Source: Pseudomonas sp. MPC6 (GTDB lineage: Bacteria; Pseudomonadota; Gammaproteobacteria; Pseudomonadales; Pseudomonadaceae). From it: DNA of 64,000 nucleotides. Shown here one piece after another: positions 47,973 to 57,364 of the stretch (its first letter is position 1; each line of letters opens with the position of its first letter). Location of the stretch: positions 4,181,001-4,245,000 of the forward strand of contig NZ_CP034783.1 in the NCBI RefSeq assembly GCF_006094435.1, written 5' to 3'. Below the pieces are notes generated by a model. That model was not told the DNA's origin and did no database searches. It saw nothing but the letters and a program-made list of their open reading frames with translations. Position numbers and translations under genes: made by a program.

Positions 47973-49475
47973 TTATTTGGCTGTCGGCATGCTGAATTCA
48001 GGGCCCTTGGCGATGCTGTCGGGCCAGCGCTGCATCACGCTTTTGTAGCGACTGTAGAAACGGATGCCCTCTTCCCCGTAGGCATGGTGATCGCCGAACA
48101 GCGAGCGCTTCCAGCCACCGAACGAGTGCCAGGCCATCGGCACCGGGATCGGCACGTTGATGCCAACCATGCCGACCTTGATGTTGCGGGCGAAGGCGCG
48201 GGCAATGCCGCCGTCACTGGTGAAACACGACACGCCATTGCCGAACTCGTGGGCGTTGATCAAGGCAACGGCGCTGGCAAAGTCAGGAACGCGGACAATG
48301 CCCAGCACCGGGCCGAAAATCTCTTGCTGATAGATGCTCATGTCCGTCGTGACCTGATCGAACAGGGTCGCGCCAACGAAGAAGCCGTTTTCAGCGCCCG
48401 GCACCTTGAACCCGCGACCGTCGACAATCAGCTGCGCGCCCTGGGCCACGCCCTCACCGATAAACCCTTCGACCTTGGCCTTGTGTTCGGCGGTCACCAG
48501 CGGCCCCATGTCGGTGTCGCCCTGCAGGCCGTTGCCGACCTTGAGCTGATCGATGCGCGGCAACAGTTTGGCAATCAATTGGTCGCCGACATCGCCCACC
48601 GCCACGGCAATCGAGATCGCCATGCAGCGTTCGCCGGCCGAGCCGTACGCCGCGCCGATCAAGGCATCCGCCGCTTGATCCAGATCGGCATCGGGCATGA
48701 CGATCATGTGATTTTTCGCCCCGCCCAGCGCCTGCACGCGTTTGCCGCGGGCGGTGGCCTGCTGGTGGATGTACTCGGCAATCGGCGTCGAACCGACAAA
48801 GGAAATCGCCTCGATGTCCGGGTGTTGCAGCAAGGCGTCGACCGCCGCCTTGTCGCCCTGGACCACGTTGAACACACCGTCCGGCAACCCGGCTTCCGTC
48901 AGCAGGCGCGCCATCAGCAGGCTGGCGGACGGATCGCGCTCGGACGGCTTGAGGATGAAGCAATTACCGGTGACCAGCGCGAGCGGGATCATCCACAGCG
49001 GCACCATCACCGGAAAATTGAACGGGGTGACGCCGGCGCAGACTCCCAGGGGCTGACGCAGGTTCCAGTTGTCGATGCCGCCGCCGATGTTGTCGCTGAA
49101 CTCGGTCTTCAGCAGGTTCGGCGCACCGCAGGCGTATTCGACGATCTCGATGCCGCGGGTGACTTCGCCCTTGGCGTCGGAAAACACCTTGCCGTGTTCG
49201 CGGCTGATGATTTGTGCCAGTTCGTCATGATGGCGGTCGAGCAGTTCCTTGAACTTGAACATCACCCGCGAACGGCGCAGGGACGATTGCTCGGACCAGG
49301 CGGGGAAGGCTTTGAGTGCCGATGCGACAGCCTCGTCCACGGTGTTCTGGCTGGCCAGCCCGACTCGCGCCTGCACCGCGCCGGTGGCCGGATTGAACAC
49401 CTTGCTGAATCGCTCACTGGCGCTGTCTTGCACCTGACCGTGGATGTAATGGCCGATTATCGGGGTGTCGCTCAT
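47973..49475 (-). CDS. iolA: methylmalonate-semialdehyde dehydrogenase, CoA-acylating
   Basis: A 500-residue aldehyde dehydrogenase of the MmsA/IolA group. In inositol catabolism it converts malonate semialdehyde to acetyl-CoA and CO2. Signatures include [27 protein letters not shown] and the nucleophile in AGERCMA. An FGPV block and [15 protein letters not shown] lie in the C-terminal part. The start [10 protein letters not shown] is at 49475. It could also serve valine breakdown, but position inside the iol operon favours IolA. Confidence 0.92.
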   Translation of the reverse strand: MSDTPIIGHYIHGQVQDSASERFSKVFNPATGAVQARVGLASQNTVDEAVASALKAFPAWSEQSSLRRSRVMFKFKELLDRHHDELAQIISREHGKVFSDAKGEVTRGIEIVEYACGAPNLLKTEFSDNIGGGIDNWNLRQPLGVCAGVTPFNFPVMVPLWMIPLALVTGNCFILKPSERDPSASLLMARLLTEAGLPDGVFNVVQGDKAAVDALLQHPDIEAISFVGSTPIAEYIHQQATARGKRVQALGGAKNHMIVMPDADLDQAADALIGAAYGSAGERCMAISIAVAVGDVGDQLIAKLLPRIDQLKVGNGLQGDTDMGPLVTAEHKAKVEGFIGEGVAQGAQLIVDGRGFKVPGAENGFFVGATLFDQVTTDMSIYQQEIFGPVLGIVRVPDFASAVALINAHEFGNGVSCFTSDGGIARAFARNIKVGMVGINVPIPVPMAWHSFGGWKRSLFGDHHAYGEEGIRFYSRYKSVMQRWPDSIAKGPEFSMPTAK

Positions 49476-49477
49476 CG

Positions 49478-49485
49478 TTATTGTT
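49478..49485 (-). promoter_or_regulatory. candidate Crc/Hfq CA motif before iolA
   Basis: Minus strand AACAATAA, perfect AAnAAnAA, between GGAG and the iolA start codon, so it overlaps the translation initiation region. Confidence 0.5.
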
Positions 49486-49519
49486 CTCCGTGCAGAAGTA
49501 GGCATTCAGGCTTTTCGAG

Positions 49520-50329
49520 TCAGAGATCGAGCAGCCAGCTGTGCTGCGGATCGTTATGGAACTGCCAGACGCGTTTGGGCCCGGCCATCACATTCAGGTA
49601 ATACGACTCGTAGCCGTAGGGCACGCTGACCGGGTGGTAGCCCTTGGGCACGACCACCAGGTCGCTGTTCTCCACGGCCATGGCCTGATCGATGCTGCGG
49701 TCGTCGGTGTACACCCGCTGGAACACGAAGCCCTGGGGCGGGTTGATCTGGTGGTAATAGGTTTCTTCGAGAAAGCTCTGGTGCGGCAGGTCGTCGGTGT
49801 CGTGCTTGTGCGGCGGGTAGCTCGACGAATGCCCCGACGGCGTGCGCACTTCCACCACCAGCAGCGAATGGGCGGGTTCGGTGTCCGGCAGGATGTCGCA
49901 GACGTAGCGGGTGTTGGCGCCCTTGCCGCGCACACTGCGCTTCATGCTGTCGGGTTTGATCAGGCGTGGGCCGAGGCCATTTACGGTTGAGCCAGGCGCG
50001 GCACACACGGCGATTTGCACCTCGTTCAGCGCCACGACTTGCGCCTGGCTGCCCGGTGGCAAGTGCGCGGCGAACGGCGATTTGTCTTCGAACACCGACT
50101 GGCGATCGCCGATGTTGTCCCAGTCGAACGTGCCCTGCCCCGGCGCTTCGCCCTGGATGCTGACCCGACCGCTGAGCAGTACCAGGCACAGCTCCTTATC
50201 ACCCGCCGAGACCGGCAGGGTTTCGCCCGGACTCAAGCGGTAAGCGGCGAAGCCGACGTATTCCAGCTCACCTTGACCCAACTCGACCATGGTCCGGCCA
50301 TGGGCGTTGCCTTTGACCAGCAGGCTCAT
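49520..50329 (-). CDS. iolB: 5-deoxy-glucuronate isomerase
   Basis: A 269-residue bicupin enzyme that isomerises 5-deoxyglucuronate to 2-deoxy-5-keto-gluconate. The metal-binding histidine region SSYPPHKHD is followed by ETYYHQINPPQGFVFQRVYT, both family hallmarks. The ATG overlaps the iolE stop by four bases (ATGA), so it is translated together with iolE. Confidence 0.94.
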   Translation of the reverse strand: MSLLVKGNAHGRTMVELGQGELEYVGFAAYRLSPGETLPVSAGDKELCLVLLSGRVSIQGEAPGQGTFDWDNIGDRQSVFEDKSPFAAHLPPGSQAQVVALNEVQIAVCAAPGSTVNGLGPRLIKPDSMKRSVRGKGANTRYVCDILPDTEPAHSLLVVEVRTPSGHSSSYPPHKHDTDDLPHQSFLEETYYHQINPPQGFVFQRVYTDDRSIDQAMAVENSDLVVVPKGYHPVSVPYGYESYYLNVMAGPKRVWQFHNDPQHSWLLDL

Positions 50330-51219
50330 GCCGCAGTCCTCCCGGCGAGCAGTGCACGCAAGGTGTCGTAGCCTTTCTTGGCGTAGGCATAACTTGGCGC
50401 GACTGCCGGATCCTGCTCCGCTTCCACCACCAGCCAGCCCTGGTAATCGGCGGCCAGCAGCACGTCGAGCAAGGCGCCGAAGTCGATATCACCATCGCCG
50501 GGCACGGTGAAAGTGCCGTTGATGATGCAGTCGGGGAAGCTCCACAGGTCGTTGCGCGCCAGTTGCACCACCGGCTTGCGCACGTCCTTGAAGTGCACGT
50601 GGCAGATGCGTTCGATGTGTTTGCGCAGCACGTGCAAGGGTTCGCCGCCCCCCATGTAGCAATGGCCCGAGTCGAACAGCAGGCCGACTTCGCTGCCGGT
50701 CAGCGCCATCAGTTTGTCGATGTCCGCCGGCGATTCGACGTAGGCGCCCATGTGGTGGTGATAGGCCAGGCGCACACCCTGGGACAGGGTGAAACGGGCC
50801 AGTTCGGTGAGTTTGTCGGCGTATTCCTGCCACGCCTGCTCGGTGTGGAACTGCGGACGTTCCACCAGTGGGATGCGCTGGCCTTGAATGGAGTCGGCGA
50901 CTTCACCGTAAACCAGCACTGTGGCGCCGTTCTGCGCCAGCAGCTCGACATGGCTGGCGATGGCGTCGATTTCCTCGGCCACCGACCGCCGGGCCAGGCG
51001 ACTGGAATACCAGCCGGACACCAGCGCCAGGTCATACGGGCGCAGCACATCGCCAACGCCTTTGGCGTCCTTGGGGAACTTGCCGTTGAGTTCGAAACCT
51101 TCGTAGCCGATGTCCTGGCCTTCGCTCAGAGCGGTGCTCAGCGGCGTCTCGCCACCGAGGGCCGGCAGGTCGTCGTTGCTCCAGGAGATCGGGTTGATAC
51201 CAATTCGGATAGCGGGCAT
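50326..51219 (-). CDS. iolE: inosose dehydratase
   Basis: A 297-residue TIM-barrel enzyme that dehydrates scyllo-inosose to the trihydroxycyclohexanedione used by IolD. The family start MPAIRIGINPISWSNDD and the metal-site blocks RLAYHHHMGAYVES, LLFDSGHCYMGGG and CHVHFKDVR are present. The start at 51219 follows AAAGGTG. A REP pair separates it from iolC upstream. Confidence 0.94.
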   Translation of the reverse strand: MPAIRIGINPISWSNDDLPALGGETPLSTALSEGQDIGYEGFELNGKFPKDAKGVGDVLRPYDLALVSGWYSSRLARRSVAEEIDAIASHVELLAQNGATVLVYGEVADSIQGQRIPLVERPQFHTEQAWQEYADKLTELARFTLSQGVRLAYHHHMGAYVESPADIDKLMALTGSEVGLLFDSGHCYMGGGEPLHVLRKHIERICHVHFKDVRKPVVQLARNDLWSFPDCIINGTFTVPGDGDIDFGALLDVLLAADYQGWLVVEAEQDPAVAPSYAYAKKGYDTLRALLAGRTAA

Positions 51220-51230
51220 GGCTGCACCTT

Positions 51231-51238
51231 TTATTGTT
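51231..51238 (-). promoter_or_regulatory. candidate Crc/Hfq CA motif before iolE
   Basis: Minus strand AACAATAA within AAAACAATAAAAGG, a perfect AAnAAnAA directly adjoining the ribosome-binding site. Confidence 0.5.
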
Positions 51239-51269
51239 TTACATAACCAGTAAGAGCGACACGGACCCT

Positions 51270-51360
51270 TGTAGGAGCGGGCTTGCCCGCGAAGACGGCG
51301 GCACATTCAACATTGATGTCGCCTGACACACCGCTTTCGCGGGCAAGCCCGCTCCTACAG
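51270..51360. repeat. REP pair between iolC and iolE
   Basis: Symmetrical inverted pair of the GGAGCGGGCTTGCCCGCGAA type. As an intra-operon hairpin it could reduce distal expression or protect the upstream iolC message. Confidence 0.85.
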
Positions 51361-51377
51361 GGTCTTGCGGCGTTGCG

Positions 51378-53315
51378 TCAGGCGCGGGCGCTGCGCCAGG
51401 CATCGATCAACTCGACAAACGTGCCCTGCACCTGGCGAATCAGCGTTTCATCATCGATTTCCCCGGCCAGCCACGCGCGGCTCGGTTCCTGAAAGATCGT
51501 CCGGCCCACGGCAAAACCGCGACAGGTCTGGCTCTGACTGGCCTGTTGAAAGCCTTCGGCCAACGCCGCTGCCGGCGCATTCAAGCCCAGCAGCACCACG
51601 CCACGGCAGTACGGATCGCGTTCTTGAATCAGTTCGTCGAGTTGTTTCCATTCCTCGGCGCTCTGCGCTTCGATCTTCCACCACGCCGGGTAGATGCCCA
51701 GGTTGTAGAGGCGTTTCAGCGCGCGATACAGCACGTCCGGGTGTGGCGACGGATGATCCTTGGGCGGAACGATTTCCAGCAGCAATTCGTGACCGCTGAC
51801 CTGGGACGCCTGATACAACCCCTGCAGCTGCGCTTCCTGTTCCAGGCGCAACATCGGCTCATCGTCCGGATGGAATTGCACCAGGCACTTGACGATCTGC
51901 TCCTGCGGCCAGGCAATCAGGTTGCTGCCGATGGAGCGCCCGTGTTCGAACGCCAACGGCCGCGACCCTTGCACCTCCACCGGCCGCGCCACCCACCAAC
52001 CGCGACCGGTGGCGGCGTTCAGCGAATCCTGGCCGAAGCGTTGATCGGCCAGCAGCCCGACATCGGCGTCGATGCCTTGCCCGCGCAGATCGGCTTCGAC
52101 CCGCGCCACGGCCTGGACGAACAGTTGCTTCAGGTCGCTGATGGCGTTGAGGTCGCGGCCGCCCTTGTGGGCCAGTTCCACCAGTTGCCAGCGATGGTCG
52201 AAGGCAAAGATGAACAATTGCTTCCACTGTTTGCGCGGCACACTGACCTGATGCAGGCGTTGCAGGGTGACGTCCTGATCCGGCCGGGTAATCGGCACCG
52301 GGCTGTTGAACAGGTAATCGAGTTCGGCCCGGGTCGGCATCGCCGGGGCGCAGGCATGGCGCGACACCACCAGGCCGCCGCAGGCATTGGCCAACTGGCA
52401 GCAACGCTCATCGCTGGCGTCCTCCAGCCAACCGCTGAGGAAGCCCGAGATGAAGGCATCGCCGGCGCCCAATACGTTGAGCACTTCCACGCGCACCCCG
52501 GGATAAATCGCACCGTCTTCCAGGCGTGCCGGAATTTCGCCATGAATCACCGTGCAGCCCTGCGGGCCCAGCTTGACCACCAGGGTCGCCGCGCTCAGCC
52601 GCCGGACGTTGCGCAGCGCGCCGAGCAGATCCTCGGCGCCGCCGGCAATCAGGAATTCTTCTTCAGTGCCGACGATCAGGTCGAAACGCGGGAGGATTTT
52701 CTGCACATGCTGGCTGACGTTCTGGTCGGCGACGAAACGGGTCTCACCGTCCGCCTTGCCGGCCAGGCCCCAGAGTACCGGGCGATAGTCGATGTCCAGC
52801 ACGCGTTGGACCTGGTGTTTTTCGGCGTAGTCCAGGGCCTGGATGCTCGCCTTGTACACGCCGTCGGTGGAGAAATGGGTGCCGGTGATCAGCAGGGCCT
52901 TGCTCGAGGCGATGAAGGCTTCGCGGATGTCTTCGGCCCGCAGCGCCATGTCGGCGCAGTTCTCGCGATAGAACACCAAAGGAAAGGTCTCGCGGTCCTT
53001 GAGGCCCAGCAGCACCATGGCGGTCAGGCGTTCCGGATCGACCTTGATGCCGCTGACATCACAGCCTTCACGGGTGAGCGATTCCATGAGGAAGCGCCCC
53101 ATGTGGTCGTCCCCCACCCGGCTCAGCATCGCCGACCGCAGCCCCAACCGGGCGGTGCCGAACGCGATGTTGGCGGACGAGCCGCCGAGGTACTTGGCGA
53201 AGCTTGAAACATCTTCCAGTCGCGCCCCGACTTGCTGCGCATAAAGGTCGACGCCAAGGCGCCCCAGGCAAATCAGATCCAATTGACGCCCACTGGCAAA
53301 ACGAGTCTGGCCCAT
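51378..53315 (-). CDS. iolC: 5-dehydro-2-deoxygluconokinase fused to a DUF2090 domain
   Basis: A 645-residue two-domain protein. The N-terminal 330 residues are a PfkB/ribokinase domain (YLGGSSANIAFGTARLG; catalytic NVLGAGDAFISGFLSG) that phosphorylates 2-deoxy-5-keto-gluconate. The C-terminal 310 residues match the DUF2090 aldolase-like domain (FIFAFDHRWQLVELA). That domain probably cleaves the phosphorylated product to DHAP and malonate semialdehyde, replacing a separate IolJ, which is absent. It is the first gene of the catabolic operon, divergent from iolR. Confidence 0.93.
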   Translation of the reverse strand: MGQTRFASGRQLDLICLGRLGVDLYAQQVGARLEDVSSFAKYLGGSSANIAFGTARLGLRSAMLSRVGDDHMGRFLMESLTREGCDVSGIKVDPERLTAMVLLGLKDRETFPLVFYRENCADMALRAEDIREAFIASSKALLITGTHFSTDGVYKASIQALDYAEKHQVQRVLDIDYRPVLWGLAGKADGETRFVADQNVSQHVQKILPRFDLIVGTEEEFLIAGGAEDLLGALRNVRRLSAATLVVKLGPQGCTVIHGEIPARLEDGAIYPGVRVEVLNVLGAGDAFISGFLSGWLEDASDERCCQLANACGGLVVSRHACAPAMPTRAELDYLFNSPVPITRPDQDVTLQRLHQVSVPRKQWKQLFIFAFDHRWQLVELAHKGGRDLNAISDLKQLFVQAVARVEADLRGQGIDADVGLLADQRFGQDSLNAATGRGWWVARPVEVQGSRPLAFEHGRSIGSNLIAWPQEQIVKCLVQFHPDDEPMLRLEQEAQLQGLYQASQVSGHELLLEIVPPKDHPSPHPDVLYRALKRLYNLGIYPAWWKIEAQSAEEWKQLDELIQERDPYCRGVVLLGLNAPAAALAEGFQQASQSQTCRGFAVGRTIFQEPSRAWLAGEIDDETLIRQVQGTFVELIDAWRSARA

Positions 53316-53326
53316 GCTGGCTCCTG

Positions 53327-53334
53327 TTATTTTT
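53327..53334 (-). promoter_or_regulatory. candidate Crc/Hfq CA motif before iolC
   Basis: Minus strand AAAAATAA, matching AAnAAnAA, followed by ACAGGAG, the ribosome-binding site. Confidence 0.45.
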
Positions 53335-53419
53335 ATCAGCCTGCGTCCGGGGCGATGACCGCGCCGAACACTCTTGGTGGATGCAGACTAAAACGTCCAA
53401 GGCCAAATAATCAATAATT

Positions 53420-53454
53420 ATTCCAAATATTTTTTACGTGGAATATTTTTTCCA
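53420..53454. promoter_or_regulatory. candidate IolR operator region between iolC and iolR
   Basis: An AT-rich stretch containing TGGAATATTTTTTCCA (53439-53454), a perfect TGGAA-N6-TTCCA palindrome, and an overlapping wider repeat ATTCCA-N13-TGGAAT (53420-53444). It is 124 bp upstream of iolC. The same palindrome stands before the ABC operon. RpiR-type IolR is the likely ligand. Confidence 0.65.
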
Positions 53455-53601
53455 ATAAACTCTGGTACAAGCGCTCCAGGCACAGTGCATCGTTTCAGCA
53501 AGCCCCCGACGACGGCAAGCTCAAGATTTTACTCGGCCCTACCCTGTAGACTGCGCATAGCCAACCTATTGTCAGGGGATGACCTGATAAGTCATCTCTA
53601 T

Positions 53602-53609
53602 AAGAACAA
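53602..53609 (+). promoter_or_regulatory. candidate Crc/Hfq CA motif before iolR
   Basis: AAGAACAA, matching AAnAAnAA, 16 bases before the iolR start and just upstream of its AAGGA site. Weaker evidence than the others because A-rich leaders are common. Confidence 0.35.
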
Positions 53610-53625
53610 GCCAGAAGGATTTCCC

Positions 53626-54543
53626 ATGTCCCGCACCGATCAGCCGGCCACGACCGAGAGCACGCCCGTGAGCGATCCTGGCCCCCCGATCAATGCCGAG
53701 CGCCTGCTGGCGCTGATCACCGAGGAATACGAGAGCCTGCCGCGCCAGCTCAAGCGCATCGCCAGCTACATGAACCAGCAGAGCGACCGGATCATGGTCG
53801 ACCGCATCAGCGACATCGCCCGGGAATGCGAAGTGCATCCATCGGCGATCGTGCGGTTTTCCCAGCGCTTCGGTTTCAGTGGGTTCAGCGAGATGCAGGC
53901 GCTGTTTCGCGAGGCCTATACCCACAAGACCACGCCGGTGCAGAACTACCAGCAGCGCATCCGCAGCATGATCGCCAACAAGTCGCAGAAGGCCAGCGGC
54001 GGCGACCTCGCGCGCGAGTGCATCAACGCGACGCTGTCGGGTATCGAACGCCTCGGGCTGGAACTCGATGACCAGGCCTTCGACAAGGCCGTGGACCTGG
54101 TGGTGAACGCCGACAACATCTACGTGGTCGGGGTGCGCCGCTCCTTCGCGGTGGCCGATTACCTGGTGTACAACCTGCAGCACACCAACAAGCGCATCCA
54201 TCTGGTTTCCGGGCTTGGCGGCAGCTACCGCGAGCAGATGCGCAGCGTGCGCGCCAATGACCTGGTGATCGCGATCAGCTTCACGCCCTACGGCAAGGAA
54301 ACCCAGCACTGCCTGCGCATCGCCCAGCACCATCAGGCGAAAACCCTGATCATCACCGACAGTAACCTCTCGCCCCTGGCCAAGCGCGCGAACACCGTGC
54401 TGCTGGTCAATGAGGGCAGCTCGTTTGCCTTCCGTTCGCTGAGTGCGACGTTGTGCCTGTGCCAGGCGTTGTTCATTGCCGTGGCGTACCGACTGGAGTT
54501 GAAGGTCGATGAGATTCACGAGCAGGTGGGTTTCGAGGATTAG
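53626..54543 (+). CDS. iolR: RpiR-family regulator of inositol catabolism
   Basis: A 305-residue regulator. After a polar N-terminal tail, the helix-turn-helix (about residues 30-105) includes SDIARECEVHPSAIVRFSQRFGFSGFSE. The C-terminal sugar-isomerase (SIS) domain has VVGVRRSFAVADYLVYN and LVIAISFTPYGKET and would bind a phosphorylated intermediate. The ATG at 53626 has AAGGA upstream; a longer frame from 53485 would cover the promoter. It is divergent from iolC and probably represses both iol operons. Confidence 0.9.
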   Translation: MSRTDQPATTESTPVSDPGPPINAERLLALITEEYESLPRQLKRIASYMNQQSDRIMVDRISDIARECEVHPSAIVRFSQRFGFSGFSEMQALFREAYTHKTTPVQNYQQRIRSMIANKSQKASGGDLARECINATLSGIERLGLELDDQAFDKAVDLVVNADNIYVVGVRRSFAVADYLVYNLQHTNKRIHLVSGLGGSYREQMRSVRANDLVIAISFTPYGKETQHCLRIAQHHQAKTLIITDSNLSPLAKRANTVLLVNEGSSFAFRSLSATLCLCQALFIAVAYRLELKVDEIHEQVGFED

Positions 54544-54618
54544 CCCAGCGCCGGTTGCAGTGCGCTGAACCTCAGCTAAGGTTGTCCATCCCGAAATGGC
54601 CATCGAAGGAGAGGTTCA

Positions 54619-55230
54619 ATGAAACTGATCGGCATGCTGGATTCGCCCTACGTGCGACGCGTCGCCATTTCTGCCAAATACCTGGGTATTGCGCTGGAAC
54701 ACCGGTCGGTTTCGGTGTTTCGGCACTTCGAGCAATTCCAGCAGATCAACCCGGTGGTCAAGGCGCCGACCCTGGTGCTGGATGACGGTGAAGTGTTGAT
54801 GGATTCGACGCTGATCATCGATTACCTGGAAGCGCTGGCCGGTCCTGGAAAGAGTTTGATGCAGGGCGATCTCGATCAACGACTGCGGGCGTTGCGCCTG
54901 ATTGGGTTGGGCTTGGTCGCCTGCGAGAAATCCGTGCAGCTGTACTACGAACGCAACCTGCGGCCGGTGGAGATTCAATTCGAACCGTGGGTGGAACGGG
55001 TCGAAGAGCAATTGGCGGCGGCGTATTCGGCGCTGGAACGGGATCTGCAAAAGCAGCCGCTGAAGACCGACGGCTCGATTGATCAGGGCGGGATTACGTT
55101 GGCAGTGGCCTGGAGCTTTACCAACCTGGTGGTGCCGGATCAGGTGAAGGCTGCGCGGTTTCCGCTGATCAATGCATTTACCGAATATGCCGAGGGGCTT
55201 GAGGTGTTTGTCAGTACGCCGATCGAGTAG
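54619..55230 (+). CDS. glutathione S-transferase family protein
   Basis: A 203-residue protein with an N-terminal thioredoxin-fold domain (MKLIGMLDSPYVRRVAISAK, with Ser9 in the usual catalytic position) and a C-terminal helical domain. VKAPTLVLDDGEVLMDSTLIID gives the glutathione-binding cis-Pro and the acidic/Ser loop. AGGAGAGG precedes the ATG. Substrate is unknown. Confidence 0.88.
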   Translation: MKLIGMLDSPYVRRVAISAKYLGIALEHRSVSVFRHFEQFQQINPVVKAPTLVLDDGEVLMDSTLIIDYLEALAGPGKSLMQGDLDQRLRALRLIGLGLVACEKSVQLYYERNLRPVEIQFEPWVERVEEQLAAAYSALERDLQKQPLKTDGSIDQGGITLAVAWSFTNLVVPDQVKAARFPLINAFTEYAEGLEVFVSTPIE

Positions 55231-55324
55231 GCAGAAGTGTGGTGCCTGGCCTGGCCCCATCGTGAGTTTGCTCGCGATGACGGATTGTCAGTCACCACCA
55301 AAGCTAACGATCAGCCCACCCAAA

Positions 55325-55358
55325 TAAAAACGCCGCTTCCACCAAAGGCAGAAGCGGC
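55325..55358 (-). terminator. intrinsic terminator of the small membrane protein operon
   Basis: On the minus strand GCCGCTTC and GAAGCGGC form an 8-bp stem with an 11-base loop, followed by GTTTTTATTT. It lies 22 bases beyond the stop of the 23-residue membrane protein gene. Confidence 0.8.
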
Positions 55359-55380
55359 AGAGGCACAAACCTCAGTAGTA

Positions 55381-55452
55381 TCAGGTAAACAGAGCGATCA
55401 GGATGATGATCGGGATAGGTATGCCGAGAAAGAACAGCAGTAATGAGCGCAT
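55381..55452 (-). CDS. 23-residue hydrophobic membrane microprotein
   Basis: A very short frame, MRSLLLFFLGIPIPIIIL followed by IALFT, preceded by AGGAG seven bases before the ATG and closed by a good terminator 22 bases after its stop. It is a single membrane helix with an N-terminal Arg, expected to sit in the inner membrane. It begins 15 bases after the larger membrane protein gene ends, so the two form an operon. Function is unknown. Confidence 0.7.
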   Translation of the reverse strand: MRSLLLFFLGIPIPIIILIALFT

Positions 55453-55467
55453 GGGAGTTCTCCTGGG

Positions 55468-56403
55468 TTAACGAACAGGAACTGAAGTGGTGGTTACGTA
55501 AGCGTCAGTTTCGATGTACTCGACAGCATCCCGACGACGACCACCGAAGGTTGCCGCGAAGCTGGCGAAAAACGCACCGATCAGCAGCGCAACGAACATC
55601 CACAGCGCGGTCATTGCAGCCACCTTCGCAGCGGTGTCAGCGGCTTGCTGGGCCGCCAGCTTGGCGTCGGCCACGGCTTTCTGGGTGCGGGCATAAACCT
55701 CATCGACACGACGTTCGGCATCCGCTTGAGTGAGGTTGGTCCGCTGGGCGACCAGTTGCGCCAGGTAGGTGCGGTCGTCGGCAGACAGTTGGCCATCGCT
55801 CAGGCTGCGCACGAAGATGCGGGTCACGGTGCCACGGGCGGCATCATCGCTGACGGCGGCCGGGCGATCATCGCGGAACAGGCTGTCAATGTAGTAACCG
55901 TACTGGTCACTGTCGGTATTGCCCGCCGCGGTACTTGCCGCTTGAGTCATGGCACTGGCGGCGCCACCGGCCACGCTGGCGCCAGCCTGCACACCGCCAC
56001 TGACGATGCTGCTGATCGAGCCGACAATCAGCGTCGCCGTCACCAGCGTCGCCACGCACCAGGCCAGGAAGCCATGGGCGGTATCCCGGAAATACACCTC
56101 ATCGCCATGCATATTCGCCCACTTCACCCGCAGGCGACCGGCGATGTAACCGCCAAGCCCGGAGGCCACGATCTGGGTGAACGCCAGCCAGACAATCGTG
56201 GAAATGCCCAGGCCCTTGGCGCTGACGCCTTCGTTGGCCCACGGCGACACTGCCGAGAAACCCAGGCCGAAGCCAAGCAGCACCAGAATCAGCGACAATG
56301 CCGCCGCCGCTGCAGCACCGGCGAAGATGGCGCCCCAGGACACGCCAGAGCGCGAGCTCGATTCGTATTCGGCAGGATAGAAACCATCAGGGGATCTATT
56401 CAT
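55468..56403 (-). CDS. hypothetical inner-membrane protein
   Basis: A 311-residue protein. After a short polar tail come helices rich in Gly and Ala (GAIFAGAAAAAALSLILVLL, then TIVWLAFTQIVASGLGGYIAG and FLAWCVATLVTATLIVGSI). A soluble helical segment spans about residues 150-270 and contains an Ala-rich coiled stretch (AVADAKLAAQQAADTAAKV). A last helix (WMFVALLIGAFFASFAATFGG) closes it. Not a recognised transporter. It is co-transcribed with the 23-residue microprotein. Confidence 0.75.
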   Translation of the reverse strand: MNRSPDGFYPAEYESSSRSGVSWGAIFAGAAAAAALSLILVLLGFGLGFSAVSPWANEGVSAKGLGISTIVWLAFTQIVASGLGGYIAGRLRVKWANMHGDEVYFRDTAHGFLAWCVATLVTATLIVGSISSIVSGGVQAGASVAGGAASAMTQAASTAAGNTDSDQYGYYIDSLFRDDRPAAVSDDAARGTVTRIFVRSLSDGQLSADDRTYLAQLVAQRTNLTQADAERRVDEVYARTQKAVADAKLAAQQAADTAAKVAAMTALWMFVALLIGAFFASFAATFGGRRRDAVEYIETDAYVTTTSVPVR

Positions 56404-56680
56404 TGTTTTATCGCTCCAGGCAGAAAGATGGTGTTACAACTCTTCGAATGAAGAATTGCAGTCACCGTGCCAGTCGCGAGTTTTATATAAGTCGTTTAAT
56501 TTCAATGATTTATAAAGATTGAACTTCCTATTTCCATGCAATTTGCAAGGATCGGGCAATAGCAGCGGGTTTTATGCATTGCCTTTGAGGCAGGGTCACA
56601 TGAAGTTTTATTTAGTCAGCCTGCGATCATTTCTTGGCAAAATGCCACGCAACGTTGTGAACTCCAGACAGGCCCACTCC

Positions 56681-57364
56681 ATGACCCGCATCCTGACCAT
56701 CGAAGACGACGCCGTGACCGCCCGGGAAATCGTCGCCGAATTGAGCAGCCACGGCCTCGACGTGGATTGGGTCGACAACGGCCGAGAGGGGCTGGCGCGC
56801 GCGGTCAGTGGCGACTACGACCTGATCACCCTCGACCGCATGTTGCCCGAGCTCGATGGCCTGGCGATTGTCACCACCCTGCGGACAATGGGCGTGGCCA
56901 CGCCTATCCTGATGATCAGCGCCCTCTCCGATGTCGATGAGCGGGTGCGCGGTTTGCGCGCAGGCGGTGACGATTACCTGACCAAACCCTTCGCCACCGA
57001 TGAAATGGCCGCCCGGGTCGAAGTGTTGCTGCGCCGACAGAATACCGTGACCGCCCAGGCCACCACGTTGCGGGTGGCGGACCTGGAACTGAACCTGATC
57101 AGCCACGAAGCCAGCCGCAACGGGCAGCTGCTGACCTTGCTGCCCACCGAGTACAAGCTGCTGGAATTCCTGATGCGCAACACCGGGCAGATCCTGTCGC
57201 GGATGATGATTTTCGAAGAAGTCTGGGGTTACCACTTCGACCCCGGCACCAATTTGATCGACGTCCACATCGGCCGTCTGCGCAAGAAGATCGACCCGCC
57301 CGGCAATGTCCCATTGATTCGGACCGTGCGAGGCTCGGGTTATGTCATTGCCGAACCCCTCTAA
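56681..57364 (+). CDS. OmpR-family response regulator
   Basis: A 227-residue two-component regulator: receiver domain (TIEDD, phospho-acceptor in LITLDRMLPELD, YLTKPFA) and winged-helix DNA-binding domain (LLPTEYKLLEFLMRN, LIRTVRGSGYVI). The start MTRILTIEDD at 56681 is the family-type start; earlier in-frame Met codons lie in an AT-rich leader. It overlaps the kinase gene by 23 bases. The 277-base gap before it is AT-rich between about 56460 and 56620 and holds no gene. Confidence 0.92.
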   Translation: MTRILTIEDDAVTAREIVAELSSHGLDVDWVDNGREGLARAVSGDYDLITLDRMLPELDGLAIVTTLRTMGVATPILMISALSDVDERVRGLRAGGDDYLTKPFATDEMAARVEVLLRRQNTVTAQATTLRVADLELNLISHEASRNGQLLTLLPTEYKLLEFLMRNTGQILSRMMIFEEVWGYHFDPGTNLIDVHIGRLRKKIDPPGNVPLIRTVRGSGYVIAEPL

